Source: Lycocorax pyrrhopterus obiensis | Lineage: Eukaryota; Chordata; Aves; Passeriformes; Paradisaeidae | Length of the DNA: 64,000 nt | Direction: 5' to 3' | Assembly (NCBI GenBank): GCA_014706295.1 | Contig: JACSVZ010000008.1 | Coordinates: forward strand, 1,116,001 to 1,180,000 | Part shown: piece after piece, positions 12,171 to 24,738 of the stretch | How positions within the stretch are numbered: position 1 is the first letter of the stretch | How the letters are laid out: each line of letters opens with the position of its first letter | Notes under the pieces: model-generated | What the model was told of the DNA's origin: nothing | Database searches by the model: none | Seen by the model: only the letters and a program-made list of their open reading frames with translations | Program-made: the position numbers and the translations under genes

Positions 12171-13029
12171 ATCAGAAGGGCCTGAGGGTGGCTCTGGGCT
12201 TGGTATCAAATATTCACTTACCACTCCTGTTTGATCCGAAGGTGTGAGCCTGTGCAAGGTCACCGTCCTGTGACTGAGCAAATCCCCGTGCTCTTGGATC
12301 CTTTAAGGAGGTCAAGCCCCTTTTTTTGCCAGCTTTTCCTGCAAGATCAGCGTGCAAAGGAGTGTTTTTCCTGTGTGTTTTGTATGTCCGAGCTGAGCTC
12401 TGAGTTGAAGTCCTCCCTTTAAATCGTTCCTGTGTCTCATTTGCAGCCAAGGTGGAAATAAAAAGCAAGAAGCTGTTTACAGCTTGGCAAAAAATTTAGG
12501 AATAGAGGAAATCTTGCAGGAAAGCTTTTTCTCTTCGGGTTTCCAGTCTGGGGTGGAGATCAAAGGAGCCCTGGTACACAGCTGAGCTCTTGGATGCTCA
12601 TCTGTATGAAACTGGACCTCTGAACCAGTTGGGATTTTCAGAACACTGCTTCACAGGAAATATTTATTGTTCTACGGGGGGAAAAAAATCCCCAGGAGTT
12701 TACTCGTAAGTGACTATTTTCCAAAAGAAATATTCCCCAGCTGAAAAAGCAGGGCACGAAAATGACTTCCACACTGAGGGATGAATTCCGTGGGTTTTGC
12801 CATCTTCTTCTTAACCCCACAGAGACCTCATGAGCCAATTAGACACGTATTTCTGCTTCCTTTAAAAGCTTTGCTGAAACCCAGGGTATTGCAGGGATGG
12901 GTGGGAGCTGGAGTTGGCTCTGGCAGTGAAAATATGGCCACTTTTGTTTGTAATCTTCGAAAAGCACTGAGAGCAGCAAGTCGGCTCCTCCCCTGCTGTG
13001 TTCCCTGCAGGGACACCACGGTCCCAGAT
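12171..13029. other. Gene-free unique sequence
   Basis: Nothing recognised between the possible LTR and the CR1 at 13030. Confidence 0.45.
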
Positions 13030-13177
13030 AAAGAATCCCAGAATCCTGGGATGGTTTGGGTTGGAGGGACCTCAAAGCCCATCCAGTGCCACCCCTGCCA
13101 TGGACAGGGACACCTTCCACTGTCCCAGGCTGCTCCAAGCCCCAGTGTCCAACCTGGCCTTGGGCACTGCCAGGGAT
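13030..13177 (-). mobile_element. CR1 LINE fragment, short 3' end
   Basis: Antisense 3' end beginning agaatcccagaatcctggga. It stops after gggcactgccagggatggga. Confidence 0.83.
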
Positions 13178-16119
13178 GGGAATCGCCCACCGTGGCTGAG
13201 TTGGGGGTTCAGGGATGGCTCTTGGAAGGGTGGTGAGTTCCAGATGCTGACTGGGAGGGCAGAGCAGGTGCAGTGCAGCTGGCAGCTGACAAGGATGTCC
13301 TTTGATCTGGGTTATGAATGGATGCTGTGGGTTTAAAGCAGTCCCTGCCTTTTGCCCAGGCCTCTGGCAGCAGGCAGTAGCTCTATAGGGGCGGCCAGCA
13401 CCCCAAAACCCACTCTTGTTTGCAAATTCTTTAATAATGGCTGATTCAGTCTATTATAGAGTGAATTATTTATTAACAGACACAAAACTAACAGGCATGA
13501 GACTTAAAACAGACTATTGCTGCACAGGGGTAAGACAGAAGGGAACACTAGTATTGTACACACGGGGTTAAAGGTACCCTGAAATTTACAGCTGGCTGAG
13601 AAATAGTGTAACTTAGGATCCAATGTTTCTTACCACCAAACTGTTGAAGGGGCACCCATTGAAATCCTTTCCCTCCATTTCCAGAAAAGTAACCATGAAG
13701 TTGCATCCAAGCTTCAGGGGGAAATCGTCTCCCAAGTTCCCAGGGGGTGTGTAAGAGACTTCTGCCTCTGTGATAATCCGTAGCACTTTTGTAGTGTAAA
13801 ACAGGCCTTTTGGTCACCCCTGTTTGTTTATCCCTTCCCACATCTCTTAAGCTGGCAGAGCTTTTGGTGCCAGGAGATGACACCCGCTGGGCCTTGCCCG
13901 CCTGGGTTATCCCTCCTGTCTGCACTGGCCACCCGTGGCAGGGAGAGGGGCGATATGCCCTGCCACGCTCTGAGTCCCGGGATAAGAGAGCGAATCCCTG
14001 CGGATCCCTCCCGGTGCTGATCGGGAGCTCGGTGCCGTCCCTCTGCTCACCTTCACTCTGATACTCTGATTGAGTTATAACCTTGTGCAGGCAGGGAAGC
14101 TCAGGCAGGTGTTTGGAGCTCACTGAGATTTCCCCTCGTGGCTTCCCTGCCCCGTGGCAATCCTGGCAGCCTTTCCCTGGCATCTGCACAGAGCAGAGCC
14201 TTTGATCCAAGCCGCTGGTGGGACCTGCGGGCGCGAAATTCTTCATTTCCCTTCTCCTCCCAAAAAAACAAGAGCCAGCAGCAAAGAGCTGGCCTTGGAC
14301 TGCATAGGGATTTGAAGATATCAGACAGGATATGAATTTTCACGCAGGCAGTCTGCTGGAAGCGAGTGGAAGTGAGACAGGAGCATTAAATGCTGGAGCT
14401 CAGCTCCTCCTCTCTTTGGCAAATGTTGGAAATGAGTCCCTAGGAACACATTTGTATTTTTGTCTGTCGGAGATGAGGAGTTGAGGCCACTGCTTTGAAA
14501 GTGTTCAAATGGTCTGGGAGCGTGGGGGACTTTTCAAAACTCGTTCTGTGTGTCAGGCATCCTGTGGGGTGCAGGCAGCCGCTCCCGGGGTTTGTCACAG
14601 CTGCTGGCTCCCAGAAAATGTGAGAATCCTTCCTTGCTGGGGAGTGTGGTTTGCTTTTCCTATCAGTGCTGGCTGCCTGGGCTTTTTTGGGGCATGGAGC
14701 CTTCTCCATGGTCAGCAAATGGAAGCTGATTTCTTTTTGAAGTGTTTGAGGTTGGGTTGATCTTGGATTACAACCCTGGAACAACTCGAGGCTCGCAGGC
14801 TTTTGGTGCTCTGGCCTAACGTGTACAATGAGGTTGGGTTTATCTTTCAAGACTCATCTCAAAGGACTAAACACTGTGAGTGCTTGGGGAGGCCTCTTCA
14901 AGCTCAAACAAGCCTCACTTGGTCCGTCTGGAATTTTTTTCCATGGAACTTGCAGTGTTTTATGCTCTCTGGTCCCTCCAGGCTGCGTGAGGTGACACCA
15001 GGCTGAGAACTCGTGCAGGTGTTTTAGTGGAGAATTTGGGTTCTTGCACCAAACTCAGCTGCGTGGTGTTTCTTAGGGATACTCCAGGCTGACCTGGACA
15101 GATCCATCCGAGGGAAGACGGAGAGAATCTCCCAGAAGGGTCTGTGGGAAATGCCTGGAAATGCTGCAGGAACGTGGGGCAGGAAGGGAGCAGTGAGCAT
15201 GGGAACAATCTTTGGAATGAGTTTAACACCAAAGCGATGGCAAACAGCTCAGACATGAGAATGTCTAATGGAATAAATGCCTGGAGGCTGCGCAGGGAGC
15301 ATCCCTTGGGGCAGACCTGGGTATTTAATGGTAACTTTTGAAAGCTCCTTAATGCCCACAGGGTAGGAGTGTCCCAGGAGAAGGCTGCTGCTGTGCATCC
15401 AGCTCTCCTTGCCATGAGTGTGCATTGCCATGGAGCCAGCTCCGCCTGAGGTCCTCCCTAGGCAGCTCCCCGGGGATCCTGGGCTGGAACTGCACCTTGC
15501 TGCCTGTGCTCCCTGGAGCTGCTGAGTGCGGGAGTGCCCCGTGCTGGGGTTTTGGCAAGGGAGGGAAACTGGAGCGAGTGGAGTGTCCGGCTGTGCTGTT
15601 GTGCCTTTGCTGCCTGTGTGTGCCATGATTTCCTGTGGCATTGCCTCTGCGCTGGTCCATGGGGGTGGAATGTGGGTGGGATATTCCTTTCCACGGCAGG
15701 AGCAAGGCGAGGATTGCAGTGCTGCTCCTGCCTTCAGCTCAGTTGTCCCAAGCACTCGTGAAGCTGTGCACACAAATGGCCCAGGTTTGCCACGTGTCGC
15801 CCCTTCCCCAGCTCGTTAAAACAACGCCCTTCACTCAGCTGGAAATCTGCCCCAAAAGGTGCCCACGGCTTTGTTCCTACGCTTGGGGACATTCCCAGCA
15901 GAGTGAGGGGGATGTGTGGGATGGGGCTGGAGGTGTTGCTGAGCTGATAAAGCAGGGGCAGCCTGGGCGGGCGCAGCTGCCTTGGGATGGTGTCAGCAGC
16001 TCCAGGGCTGCTCCAGCTCCTCCCCGGACACAGCCTCACCCCGCCAGCTCCCAGGGGTCCTGCAAAGGTGTAGGGACGGGTTTTTTGTTTGATGGGCTTT
16101 AATTCTTGCGAGAGGTAGA
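13178..16119. other. Gene-free stretch, with an unexplained antisense open frame
   Basis: No repeat is recognised with confidence. A minus-strand frame spans 13548-14246 (see findings), and an antisense AATAAA lies near 13470. The rest (14.3-16.1 kb) is GC-moderate and featureless. Confidence 0.4.
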
Positions 16120-16710
16120 GCCGGATGTCTCTTGAGGCAAATGTGGGGAAGAACTGTGCCGGGTTTCTCCAGCAGCTCCGGGTCCCTGGTGAGCTGGATG
16201 TGGGTCAGCAGTGCCCTGCAGCCACAGGGACATCCCTGTCCTGGGGGCGGCTTGGGCACCACAGTACAGAAAAGATATGAAGCTGTCAGAGGGTGACCAA
16301 AGGAGGGACACGGGGATGGGGAAGGGTGTGGAGGAGCAGCTGGGGGCACTGGGTTTGTTCGGCTGGAGCAGAACACACTGAGGGCAGAGCTCACCGGGGC
16401 TGCAGCTCCCATCTCTGCTCCCTGGGACAGGGACAGCACCCAGGGAGTGGCTGGAGCTGGGCCAGGGCAGGCTCAGGCTGGAGCTCAGGGAAAGGTTCTT
16501 CCCCCAGAGGGTGCTGGGCACTGCCCAGGCTCCCCAGGGAATGGGCACGGCCCCGAGGCTGCCAGAGCTCCAGGAGCGTTTGGACAGCGCTGCCAGGGAT
16601 GCCCAGGGTGGGGTTGTTGGGGGGTCTGGGCAGGGCCAGGAGCTGGATCCATGATCCCTGTGGGACCCTTCCAGCTCGGGATATTCCATAATTCTACAAT
16701 TCTTTCTCTG
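16120..16710 (+). mobile_element. CR1 LINE fragment, second subfamily
   Basis: Sense fragment with CR1 internal blocks (ctccgggtccctggtgagct, ccaaaggagggacac) and the ttcccccagagggtgctggg 3' region, ending near tccataattctacaattc. Its last 400 bp belong to the duplicated block; its first 190 bp do not. Confidence 0.82.
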
Positions 16711-16844
16711 GCGTGCGACCCTCCAGAACTTCAGTGTCTGCCGAGCCTGTGCCCCCTCGTTGCCTGGAGAAGGGCACGATCCGTGTGGGCACAGCTTCCA
16801 GTCCTTTCCGTGGAGCTGTGCTACTTCTCAGCTCAGCAAAGTAA

Positions 16845-16892
<48 letters not shown>
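16845..16892 (+). repeat. (AAT)16 microsatellite
   Basis: Uninterrupted AAT array of 48 bp in copy 1 of the duplicated block. The matching site in copy 2 has only nine units. Confidence 0.97.
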
Positions 16893-18369
16893 TCCATCTG
16901 GAGCTTTTGGGTGTCTCCAAAGGGGGCGGGACAGCAGCGGTGCTCCCTGAGAATCCCACTGGATTCTGGTGCCCGCTGCCTCGTGCTGCTTTGAGTAGAG
17001 CACGATACTCCTGAGATACAACCCGTAGGAGATGGCAGCAGGGATATTTACGGTGCCTCGGTGTGGGGGTGTGTCCCTGAGCACGGAGGCTCTGTCCTAG
17101 GGGTAGCAGGGAATTGCGTCTCGGATTTCACGGGGCTGGTCCCTTTTCTCCTCAGGAAACAGCGAATTGCAATGCAAATTGCCTGGCAATTGATTCTCAG
17201 CCAAACCAATTTCTGAAGGGAGTTCTGTTATTCTCACAGTCTCTAATGCACACCCGGTATTAAAGGTTAAGAACCTGAGGAGAGAAAACCGGGGAAAATT
17301 GAGACGAGAACTCCATTACCGAGGTATTCACCTCCTCCCGTGCAGGAAAAGCACAAGTCCTAATCTTTCACAAGGAGCTGTTGATGATTTCCAGTAGATC
17401 AGAGTGTAATTAAATCAATTTCCTATTAATGTGCTCTAATCGTTAAGAAAAGCTCATTAGGCAGCTTTTCATCCCGTGTCAGCAGCATCCGGTTTGGGGC
17501 AAGGACCTGAGGATCCCAGGCTTACAAGAGATGATTATAATCAGCTGTAATCCAGCTCTGAGCTGTGGTAAAGCATTGATTTGTTACAAAAACAACCCCA
17601 AAGCGTGTTCTGCGACGGAAACATTGACACTACTGGCTGCAATTGCTGAAACAGAGCTCCTGTTGAACAAACCGAGCTCCCCAGGCTGCTCCTGGGTCGT
17701 TCCTGCCGCAGCTCAGCTGCCTGAAGGAGCCTCTCCGAGACTTTTTGGCCCTGGCACGACGCTGAGTGGCTCAGGATCAGTGACAGGGGATGGTCTCGGT
17801 GCACTGGGGGTGAAAACAGCCTTGTGCTAAACATTCCCTTTCTCTGAAGGGTTGGTGGGCAGAAATTCAGTGTGAAAATGGTTTGTTTTGCCTGGGAATG
17901 GCCGATTTTCCACTCTGACTCGGAGTGGTTTGCTCTGTGCCTGGGGACTAAAGCTGATTTTTAAAGAGGTTTAAGACTTAATCAGCCAGTCCCAAGGAGA
18001 TTCTGGAGGGGAGATTTAGGCAAAGTCCACGTGAATGTGGAATTGTAAAAAGAAATATTTAGAGCTTGATTCTGGGCCTGATTTAGTAGATTTTGGTAAT
18101 GCTCCAAGGTAGATTTGCAGGCTGAAAGCAGCTGTTGTGTGGCTGAGGAGAGAGGCTTTGGGGCAGGACAGGGAGGATGGAACTGTTTCCCTGGAAAAGC
18201 TGGAGAGGAGCGGGATAAGCCACATGTGAAAGGGGAAAACAGATCAGATGGAGCTGCTGGAATGAGGATGAGGATGGAGCAGCAGCCTGGGAAGGCTGGG
18301 ACACTCTGCTGGTGAATCAGGAACACGCTCAGGGTTTCTGGTGGAGCGGGGACACCCTCAGCAACAGGG

Positions 18370-18530
18370 GGAAGTTTGGGCACCACAAAGACAAAAAGGA
18401 TCTAAATCTGTCAGAGAGTGACCAAAGGAGGGACACAGGGATGGGGAAGGGTCTGGAGGGGCCACACGAGGAGTGGCTGAGGGCGCTGGGTTTGCAGGAC
18501 TCACAGGGGGACACTTTGGGACCCGGCGAC
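18370..18530 (+). mobile_element. CR1 internal fragment
   Basis: Short sense fragment sharing gagtgaccaaaggagggaca and ggggaagggtctggag with the element at 16120-16710. It is duplicated at about 22726-22883. Confidence 0.65.
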
Positions 18531-19289
18531 TGAGATTTGCTCTCAGCACCGAATGTTTTCCGTGGGGCAGAGCTGGACAGCTCAGCTTTGCCACAGAGAG
18601 GGGCTTTACCACCAGTGCAGGTAGTTTGTGGAAGACCATCAGTTTAGTGGCTCTGTGACTTTTGTGACAAAGGAGAGGTGCCCGGGCTCCTGCGTGTGGG
18701 ACGTGCTGCTGCCGCGGCGTCTGGGCTTCGTGTGCGGCCCCACGGGGCAGGAGCGGCACGGCACAGGCTGGGACGAGAGCTCTGCCACGGAAATGTGATT
18801 TATGACAGAGCCCCATAGGCTCTGAATGCCACCCCGAACCTGCCCAAAGCTTTGGCACAGCCCAGCAGCTGCGATCCAGGGCCTGTGGGCACTGGGCCTT
18901 CACAGGGAGGGCTCTTCTCCGGCTCTGGGCTCTGTCTCCCCTGCTTTGTGTTCCTGAACAAGCAGCACGTCTTTTATGTGCCTACTGAAGCTCTTCCAGT
19001 GAATTCCCTGATTTGTTTTTATTTGCTGAAGCCTCTTATTTACAACAGCACCTGTAAGGCCATTTTGTCAAACATCTCCTGAGGTCTATGCAAAACTCGT
19101 TGGTTTTCCTTCAGATCAGAGCACTGCATGAGGTCAGTGTGGCATGGAAGTGAAACAGCCTGAAAAGCTGTGCCCTGTCACCCAAACTGGCTGGTTTGGA
19201 GCTGCCTTTTTTAAACAACAGACCCTTTGCGGGACCTAAAGCATCACCACATCCTTTTGTCTGCCTTGCTGTGGATCTGTGGATCTTCT

Positions 19290-19785
19290 GCCTCTGCTGT
19301 GTCCAGTTCTGGCCAGGAGCCCTGGAGGGGCTGGAGCGTGTCCAGGGCAGGGAACGGAGCTGGGAAGGGGCTGGAGCCCCAGGAGCGGCTGAGGGAGCTG
19401 GGAAAGGGGCTCAGCCTGGAGCAAAGGAGGCTCAGGGGGGACCTTGTGGCTCTGCACAACTCCCTGACAGGAGGGGGCAGCCGGGGGGGGTCGGGCTCTG
19501 CTCCCAGGGAACAGGGACAGGACAAGGGGAAACGGCCTCAGGCTGGGCCAGGGGAGGCTCAGGTTGGACAGCAGCAGGAATTTCTGCCATGGAAAGGGTG
19601 CTCAGGCCTTGGCAGGGGCTGCCCAGGGAGCTTTGGAGTCCCCATGCCTGCGAGTGTTGAAAAAACAAGGAGATGTGGCACCTGGGGACGTGGTTTAGTG
19701 GGCAGGATGCTGTTCTGTCAAAGGCTGAACTCGGTCATCTTGGAGGTCTTTTCCACCCCTGATGGTTCCATATTCTCTGTGGGAA
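19290..19785 (+). mobile_element. CR1 LINE fragment, about 0.5 kb
   Basis: Sense CR1. The middle part (19394-19630) is nearly identical to 55649-55881, but its 3' part follows an older consensus (gttttccaccc-like, cgtggtttagtgggcagg) instead of the 55-kb version. Duplicated at 23644-24135. Confidence 0.85.
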
Positions 19786-20385
19786 TAGCTGGTGATTCCA
19801 CAGAGTGTGTTTCTCTCCCAGTGGAGGTACCTGAGCTCAGTCCCGAGTTTGCCATTCTGGGCTGTGGCAGTGGTTCAGTTTATTAGCTTAAATTCACTTT
19901 GCTGCTGCTGCTGGCTCAGGTCCTGCATTCCCACAGACAGCACCGTGGGAAGCCAGCTCTGCAAACACCAATTAAGAGGACAGTGGAAGGCACAGTAATT
20001 ATAGGAACACTGTAAAACCCCAACGTTTGGCTTGGCTGTTTGCTACTTGCTGCTGCCTCTTCCCTGCAGACAAATCCCGGGGTGGCTGCTGAGGAGCAGA
20101 GCAGAGGCAGGTTGGGGTGCTGGGGAGCTCATTAAAATGAAGCTGTGTTCGCCTCGGTGGCAGCTCCTGTGTTCCATCTGTCTGCGGGCTCCTTTCCCCC
20201 TCCACCTTCCCCAGCAGCAGCCCTGACCTCGCCGTGCCCCCCTGGGAAAGCTCACTCGAAAAACCAACTCTCAAAACCCTCACAGAGAGCGTTTGGTGCC
20301 GTTTGACACCTTTGCCCACGCTGTTTGCAGAGTCAAATGTTTGTCTGCCATTGCTGGGGATGGGCTCAGCGCTGCAGCACGGGAT

Positions 20386-20591
20386 CCTGGAATGGTGTGG
20401 GCTGGAAAAGAGCTCAGAGCTCATCCCATCCCACAGGCAGGGACACCTCCACTGTCCCAGGCTGCTCCAAGCCCCAGTGTCCAACCTGGCCTTGGGCACT
20501 GCCAGGGATCCAGGGGCAGCCCCAGCTTCTCTGGGCCACCCTGTGCCAGGGGCCTGCCCACCCTCCCAGGGAACAATTCCTTCCCAATATC
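20386..20591 (-). mobile_element. CR1 3' end cut off by the assembly gap
   Basis: Antisense CR1 starting gggatcctggaatggtgtgg and interrupted by the N run at ttcccaatatc. The complete version is at 24739-25225. Confidence 0.88.
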
Positions 20592-20691
20592 NNNNNNNNN
20601 NNNNNNNNNNNNNNNNNNNNNNNNNNNNNNNNNNNNNNNNNNNNNNNNNNNNNNNNNNNNNNNNNNNNNNNNNNNNNNNNNNNNNNNNNNN
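20592..20691. other. Assembly gap of exactly 100 N
   Basis: One hundred undetermined bases. This is a conventional placeholder length in scaffolds, so the true distance is unknown and may be negative (an overlap). Confidence 1.
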
Positions 20692-21085
20692 GGATGGGGA
20701 AGGGTCTGGAGGAGCAGCTGGGGGCACTGGGTTTGTTCGGCTGGAGCAGAACACACTGAGGGCAGAGGCTCACCGGGGCTGCAGCTCCCATCTCTGCTCC
20801 CTGGGACAGGGACAGCACCCAGGGAGTGGCTGGAGCTGGCCAGGGCAGGCTCAGGCTGGAGCTCAGGGAAAGGTTCTTCCCCCAGAGGGTGCTGGGCACT
20901 GCCCAGGCTCCCCAGGGAATGGGCACGGCCCCGAGGCTGCCAGAGCTCCAGGAGCGTTTGGACAGCGCTGCCAGGGATGCCCAGGGTGGGGTTGTTGGGG
21001 GGTCTGGGCAGGGCCAGGAGCTGGATCCATGATCCCTGTGGGACCCTTCCAGCTCGGGATATTCCATAATTCTACAATTCTTTCT
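20692..21085 (+). mobile_element. CR1 fragment (copy 2 of 16314-16710)
   Basis: 3' part of the second-subfamily CR1, truncated on the left by the gap. Matches copy 1 with a few single-base differences. Confidence 0.82.
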
Positions 21086-21221
21086 CTGGCGTGCGACCCT
21101 CCAGAACTTCAGTGTCTGCCGAGCCTGTGCCCCTCGTTGCCTGGAGAAGGGCACGATCCGTGTGGGCACAGCTTCCAGTCCTTTCCGTGGAGCTGTGCTA
21201 CTTCTCAGCTCAGCAAAGTAA

Positions 21222-21248
21222 AATAATAATAATAATAATAATAATAAT
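21222..21248 (+). repeat. (AAT)9 microsatellite
   Basis: Uninterrupted AAT array of 27 bp in copy 2, allelic or paralogous to the 16-unit array at 16845-16892. Confidence 0.97.
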
Positions 21249-22725
21249 TCCATCTGGAGCTTTTGGGTGTCTCCAAAGGGGGCGGGACAGCAGCGGTGCT
21301 CCCTGAGAATCCCACTGGATTCTGGTGCCCGCTGCCTCGTGCTGCTTTGAGTAGAGCACAATACTCCTGAGATACAACCCGTAGGAGATGGCAGCAGGGA
21401 TATTTACGGTGCCTCGGTGTGGGGGTGTGTCCCTGAGCACGGAGGCTCTGTCCTAGGGTAGCAGGGAATTGCGTCTCGGATTTCACGGGGCTGGTCCCTT
21501 TTCTCCTCAGGAAACAGCGAATTGCAATGCAAATTGCCTGGCAATTGATTCTCAGCCAAACCAATTTCTGAAGGGAGTTCTGTTATTCTCACAGTCTCTA
21601 ATGCACACCCGGTATTAAAGGTTAAGAACCTGAGGAGAGAAAACCGGGGAAAATTGAGACGAGAACTCCATTACCGAGGTATTCACCTCCTCCCGTGCAG
21701 GAAAAGCACAAGTCCTAATCTTTCACAAGGAGCTGTTGATGATTTCCAGTAGATCAGAGTGTAATTAAATCAATTTCCTATTAATGTGCTCTAATCGTTA
21801 AGAAAAGCTCATTAGGCAGCTTTTCATCCCGTGTCAGCAGCATCCGGTTTGGGGCAAGGACCTGAGGATCCCAGGCTTACAAGAGATGATTATAATCAGC
21901 TGTAATCCAGCTCTGAGCTGTGGTAAAGCATTGATTTGTTACAAAAACAACCCCAAAGCGTGTTCTGCGACGGAAACATTGACACTACTGGCTGCAATTG
22001 CTGAAACAGAGCTCCTGTTGAACAAACCGAGCTCCCCAGGCTGCTCCTGGGTCGTTCCTGCCGCAGCTCAGCTGCCTGAAGGAGCCTCTCCGAGACTTTT
22101 TGGCCCTGGCACGACGCTGAGTGGCTCAGGATCAGTGACAGGGGATGGTCTCGGTGCACTGGGGGTGAAAACAGCCTTGTGCTAAACATTCCCTTTCTCT
22201 GAAGGGTTGGTGGGCAGAAATTCAGTGTGAAAATGGTTTGTTTTGCCTGGGAATGGCCGATTTTCCACTCTGACTCGGAGTGGTTTGCTCTGTGCCTGGG
22301 GACTAAAGCTGATTTTTAAAGAGGTTTAAGACTTAATCAGCCAGTCCCAAGGAGATTCTGGAGGGGAGATTTAGGCAAAGTCCACGTGAACGTGGAATTG
22401 TAAAAAGAAATATTTAGAGCTTGATTCTGGGCCTGATTTAATAGATTTTGGTAATGTTCCAAGGTAGATTTGCAGGCTGAAAGCAGCTGTTGTGTGGCTG
22501 AGGAGAGAGGCTTTGGGGCAGGACAGGGAGGATGGAGCTGTTTCCCTGGAAAAGCTGGAGAGGAGCGGGATAAGCTACATGTGAAAGGGGAAAACAGATC
22601 AGATGGAGCTGCTGGAATGAGGATGAGGATGGAGCAGCAGCCTGGGAAGGCTGGGACACTGCTGGTGAATCAGGAACACGCTCAGGGTTTCTGGTGGAGC
22701 GGGGACACCCTCAGCAACAGGGGGA

Positions 22726-22883
22726 AGTTTGGGCACCACAAAGACAAAAAGGATCTAAATCTGTCAGAGAGTGACCAAAGGAGGGACACAGGGATGGGGA
22801 AGGGTCTGGAGGGGCCACACGAGGAGTGGCTGAGGGCGCTGGGTTTGCAGGACTCACAGGGGGACACTTTGGGACCCGGCGAC
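22726..22883 (+). mobile_element. CR1 internal fragment (copy 2 of 18370-18530)
   Basis: Same fragment in the second copy of the duplicated block. Confidence 0.65.
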
Positions 22884-23643
22884 TGAGATTTGCTCTCAGC
22901 ACCGAATGTTTTCCGTGGGGCAGAGCTGGACAGCTCAGCTTTGCCACAGAGAGGGGCTTTACCACCAGTGCAGGTAGTTTGTGGAAGACCATCAGTTTAG
23001 TGGCTCTGTGACTTTTGTGACAAAGGAGAGGTGCCCGGGCTCCTGCGTGTGGGACGTGCTGCTGCCGCGGCGTCTGGGCTTCGTGTGCGGCCCCACGGGG
23101 CAGGAGCGGCACGGCACAGGCTGGGACGAGAGCTCTGCCACGGAAATGTGATTTATGACAGAGCCCCTGAGGCTCTGAATGCCACCCCGAACCTGCCCAA
23201 AGCTTTGGCACAGCCCAGCAGCTGCGATCCAGGGCCTGTGGGCACTGGGCCTTCACAGGGAGGGCTCTTCTCCGGCTCTGGGCTCTGTCTCCCCTGCTTT
23301 GTGTTCCTGAACAAGCAGCACGTCTTTTATGTGCCTACTGAAGCTCTTCCAGTGAATTCCCTGATTTGTTTTTATTTGCTGAAGCCTCTTATTTACAACA
23401 GCACCTGTAAGGCCATTTTGTCAAACATCTCCTGAGGTCTATGCAAAACTCGTTGGTTTTCCTTCAGATCAGAGCACTGCATGAGGTCAGTGTGGCATGG
23501 AAGTGAAACAGCCTGAAAAGCTGTGCCCTGTCACCCAAACTGGCTGGTTTGGAGCTGCCTTTTTTAAACAACAGACCCTTTGCGGGACCTAAAGCATCAC
23601 CACATCCTTTTGTCTGCCTTGCTGTGGATCTGTGGATCTTCTG

Positions 23644-24135
23644 CCTCTGCTGTGTCCAATTCTGGCCAGAGAGCCCTGGAGGGGCTGGAGCGTGTCCAGG
23701 GCAGGGAACGGAGCTGGGAAGGGGCTGGAGCCCCAGGAGCGGCTGAGGGAGCTGGGAAAGGGGCTCAGCCTGGAGCAAAGGAGGCTCAGGGGGGACCTTG
23801 TGGCTCTGCACAACTCCCTGACAGGAGGGGGCAGCCGGGGGGGGTCGGGCTCTGCTCCCAGGGAGCAGGGACAGGACAAGGGGAAACGGCCTCAGGCTGG
23901 GCCAGGGGAGGCTCAGGTTGGACAGCAGCAGGAATTTCTCCATGGAAAGGGTGCTCAGGCCTTGGCAGGGGCTGCCCAGGGAGCTTTGGAGTCCCCATGC
24001 CTGTGAGTGTTGAAAAAACAAGGAGATGTGGCACCTGGGGACGTGGTTTAGTGGGCAGGATGCTGTTCTGTCAAAGGCTGAACTCGGTCATCTTGGAGGT
24101 CTTTTCCACCCCTGATGGTTCCATGATTCTCTGTG
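23644..24135 (+). mobile_element. CR1 fragment (copy 2 of 19290-19785)
   Basis: Same element in the second copy, with a handful of single-base and one-base indel differences (for example tttctccatgg here against tttctgccatgg). Confidence 0.85.
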
Positions 24136-24738
24136 GGAATAGCTGGTGATTCCACAGAGTGTGTTTCTCTCCCAGTGGAGGTACCTGAGCTCAGTCCCCG
24201 AGTTTGCCATTCTGGGCTGTGGCAGTGGTTCAGTTTATTAGCTTAAATTCACTTTGCTGCTGCTGCTGGCTCAGGTCCTGCATTCCCACAGACAGCACCG
24301 TGGGAAGCCAGCTCTGCAAACACCAATTAAGAGGACAGTGGAAGGCACAGTAATTATAGGAACACTGTAAAACCCCAACGTTTGGCTTGGCTGTTTGCTA
24401 CTTGCTGCTGCCTCTTCCCTGCAGACAAATCCCGGGGTGGCTGCTGAGGAGCAGAGCAGAGGCAGGTTGGGGTGCTGGGAGCTCATTAAAATGAAGCTGT
24501 GTTCGCCTCGGTGGCAGCTCCTGTGTTCCATCTGTCTGCGGGCTCCTTTCCCCCTCCACCTTCCCCAGCAGCAGCCCTGACCTCGCCGTGCCCCCCTGGG
24601 AAAGCTCACTCGAAAAACCAACTCTCAAAACCCTCACAGAGAGCGTTTGGTGCCGTTTGACACCTTTGCCCACGCTGTTTGCAGAGTCAAATGTTTGTCT
24701 GCCATTGCTGGGGATGGGCTCAGCGCTGCAGCACGGGA

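Larger units (their letters stand above)
16314..20591 (+). repeat. Copy 1 of a 4.3-kb duplicated block abutting the assembly gap
   Basis: 4278 bp that recur almost base for base at 20692-24944. The copy ends exactly at the first N of the gap, inside a CR1 element (ending ttcccaatatc). It contains, in order, the 3' part of a CR1, an (AAT)16 microsatellite, about 1.4 kb of repeat-poor sequence, a CR1 internal fragment, a small CpG-rich patch near 18680-18800, a CR1 and the start of another CR1. Differences from copy 2 are scattered single bases and small indels, plus seven AAT units. Confidence 0.95.

Noticed and set aside
16847..16892. Runs of isoleucine, leucine or tyrosine in predicted peptides
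   Set aside because: Translations of the AAT microsatellite, not protein.
20234..21226. 330-codon and 315-codon open frames across 20.2-21.4 kb
   Set aside because: They pass through the 100-N gap and through CR1. Continuity over the gap is meaningless.
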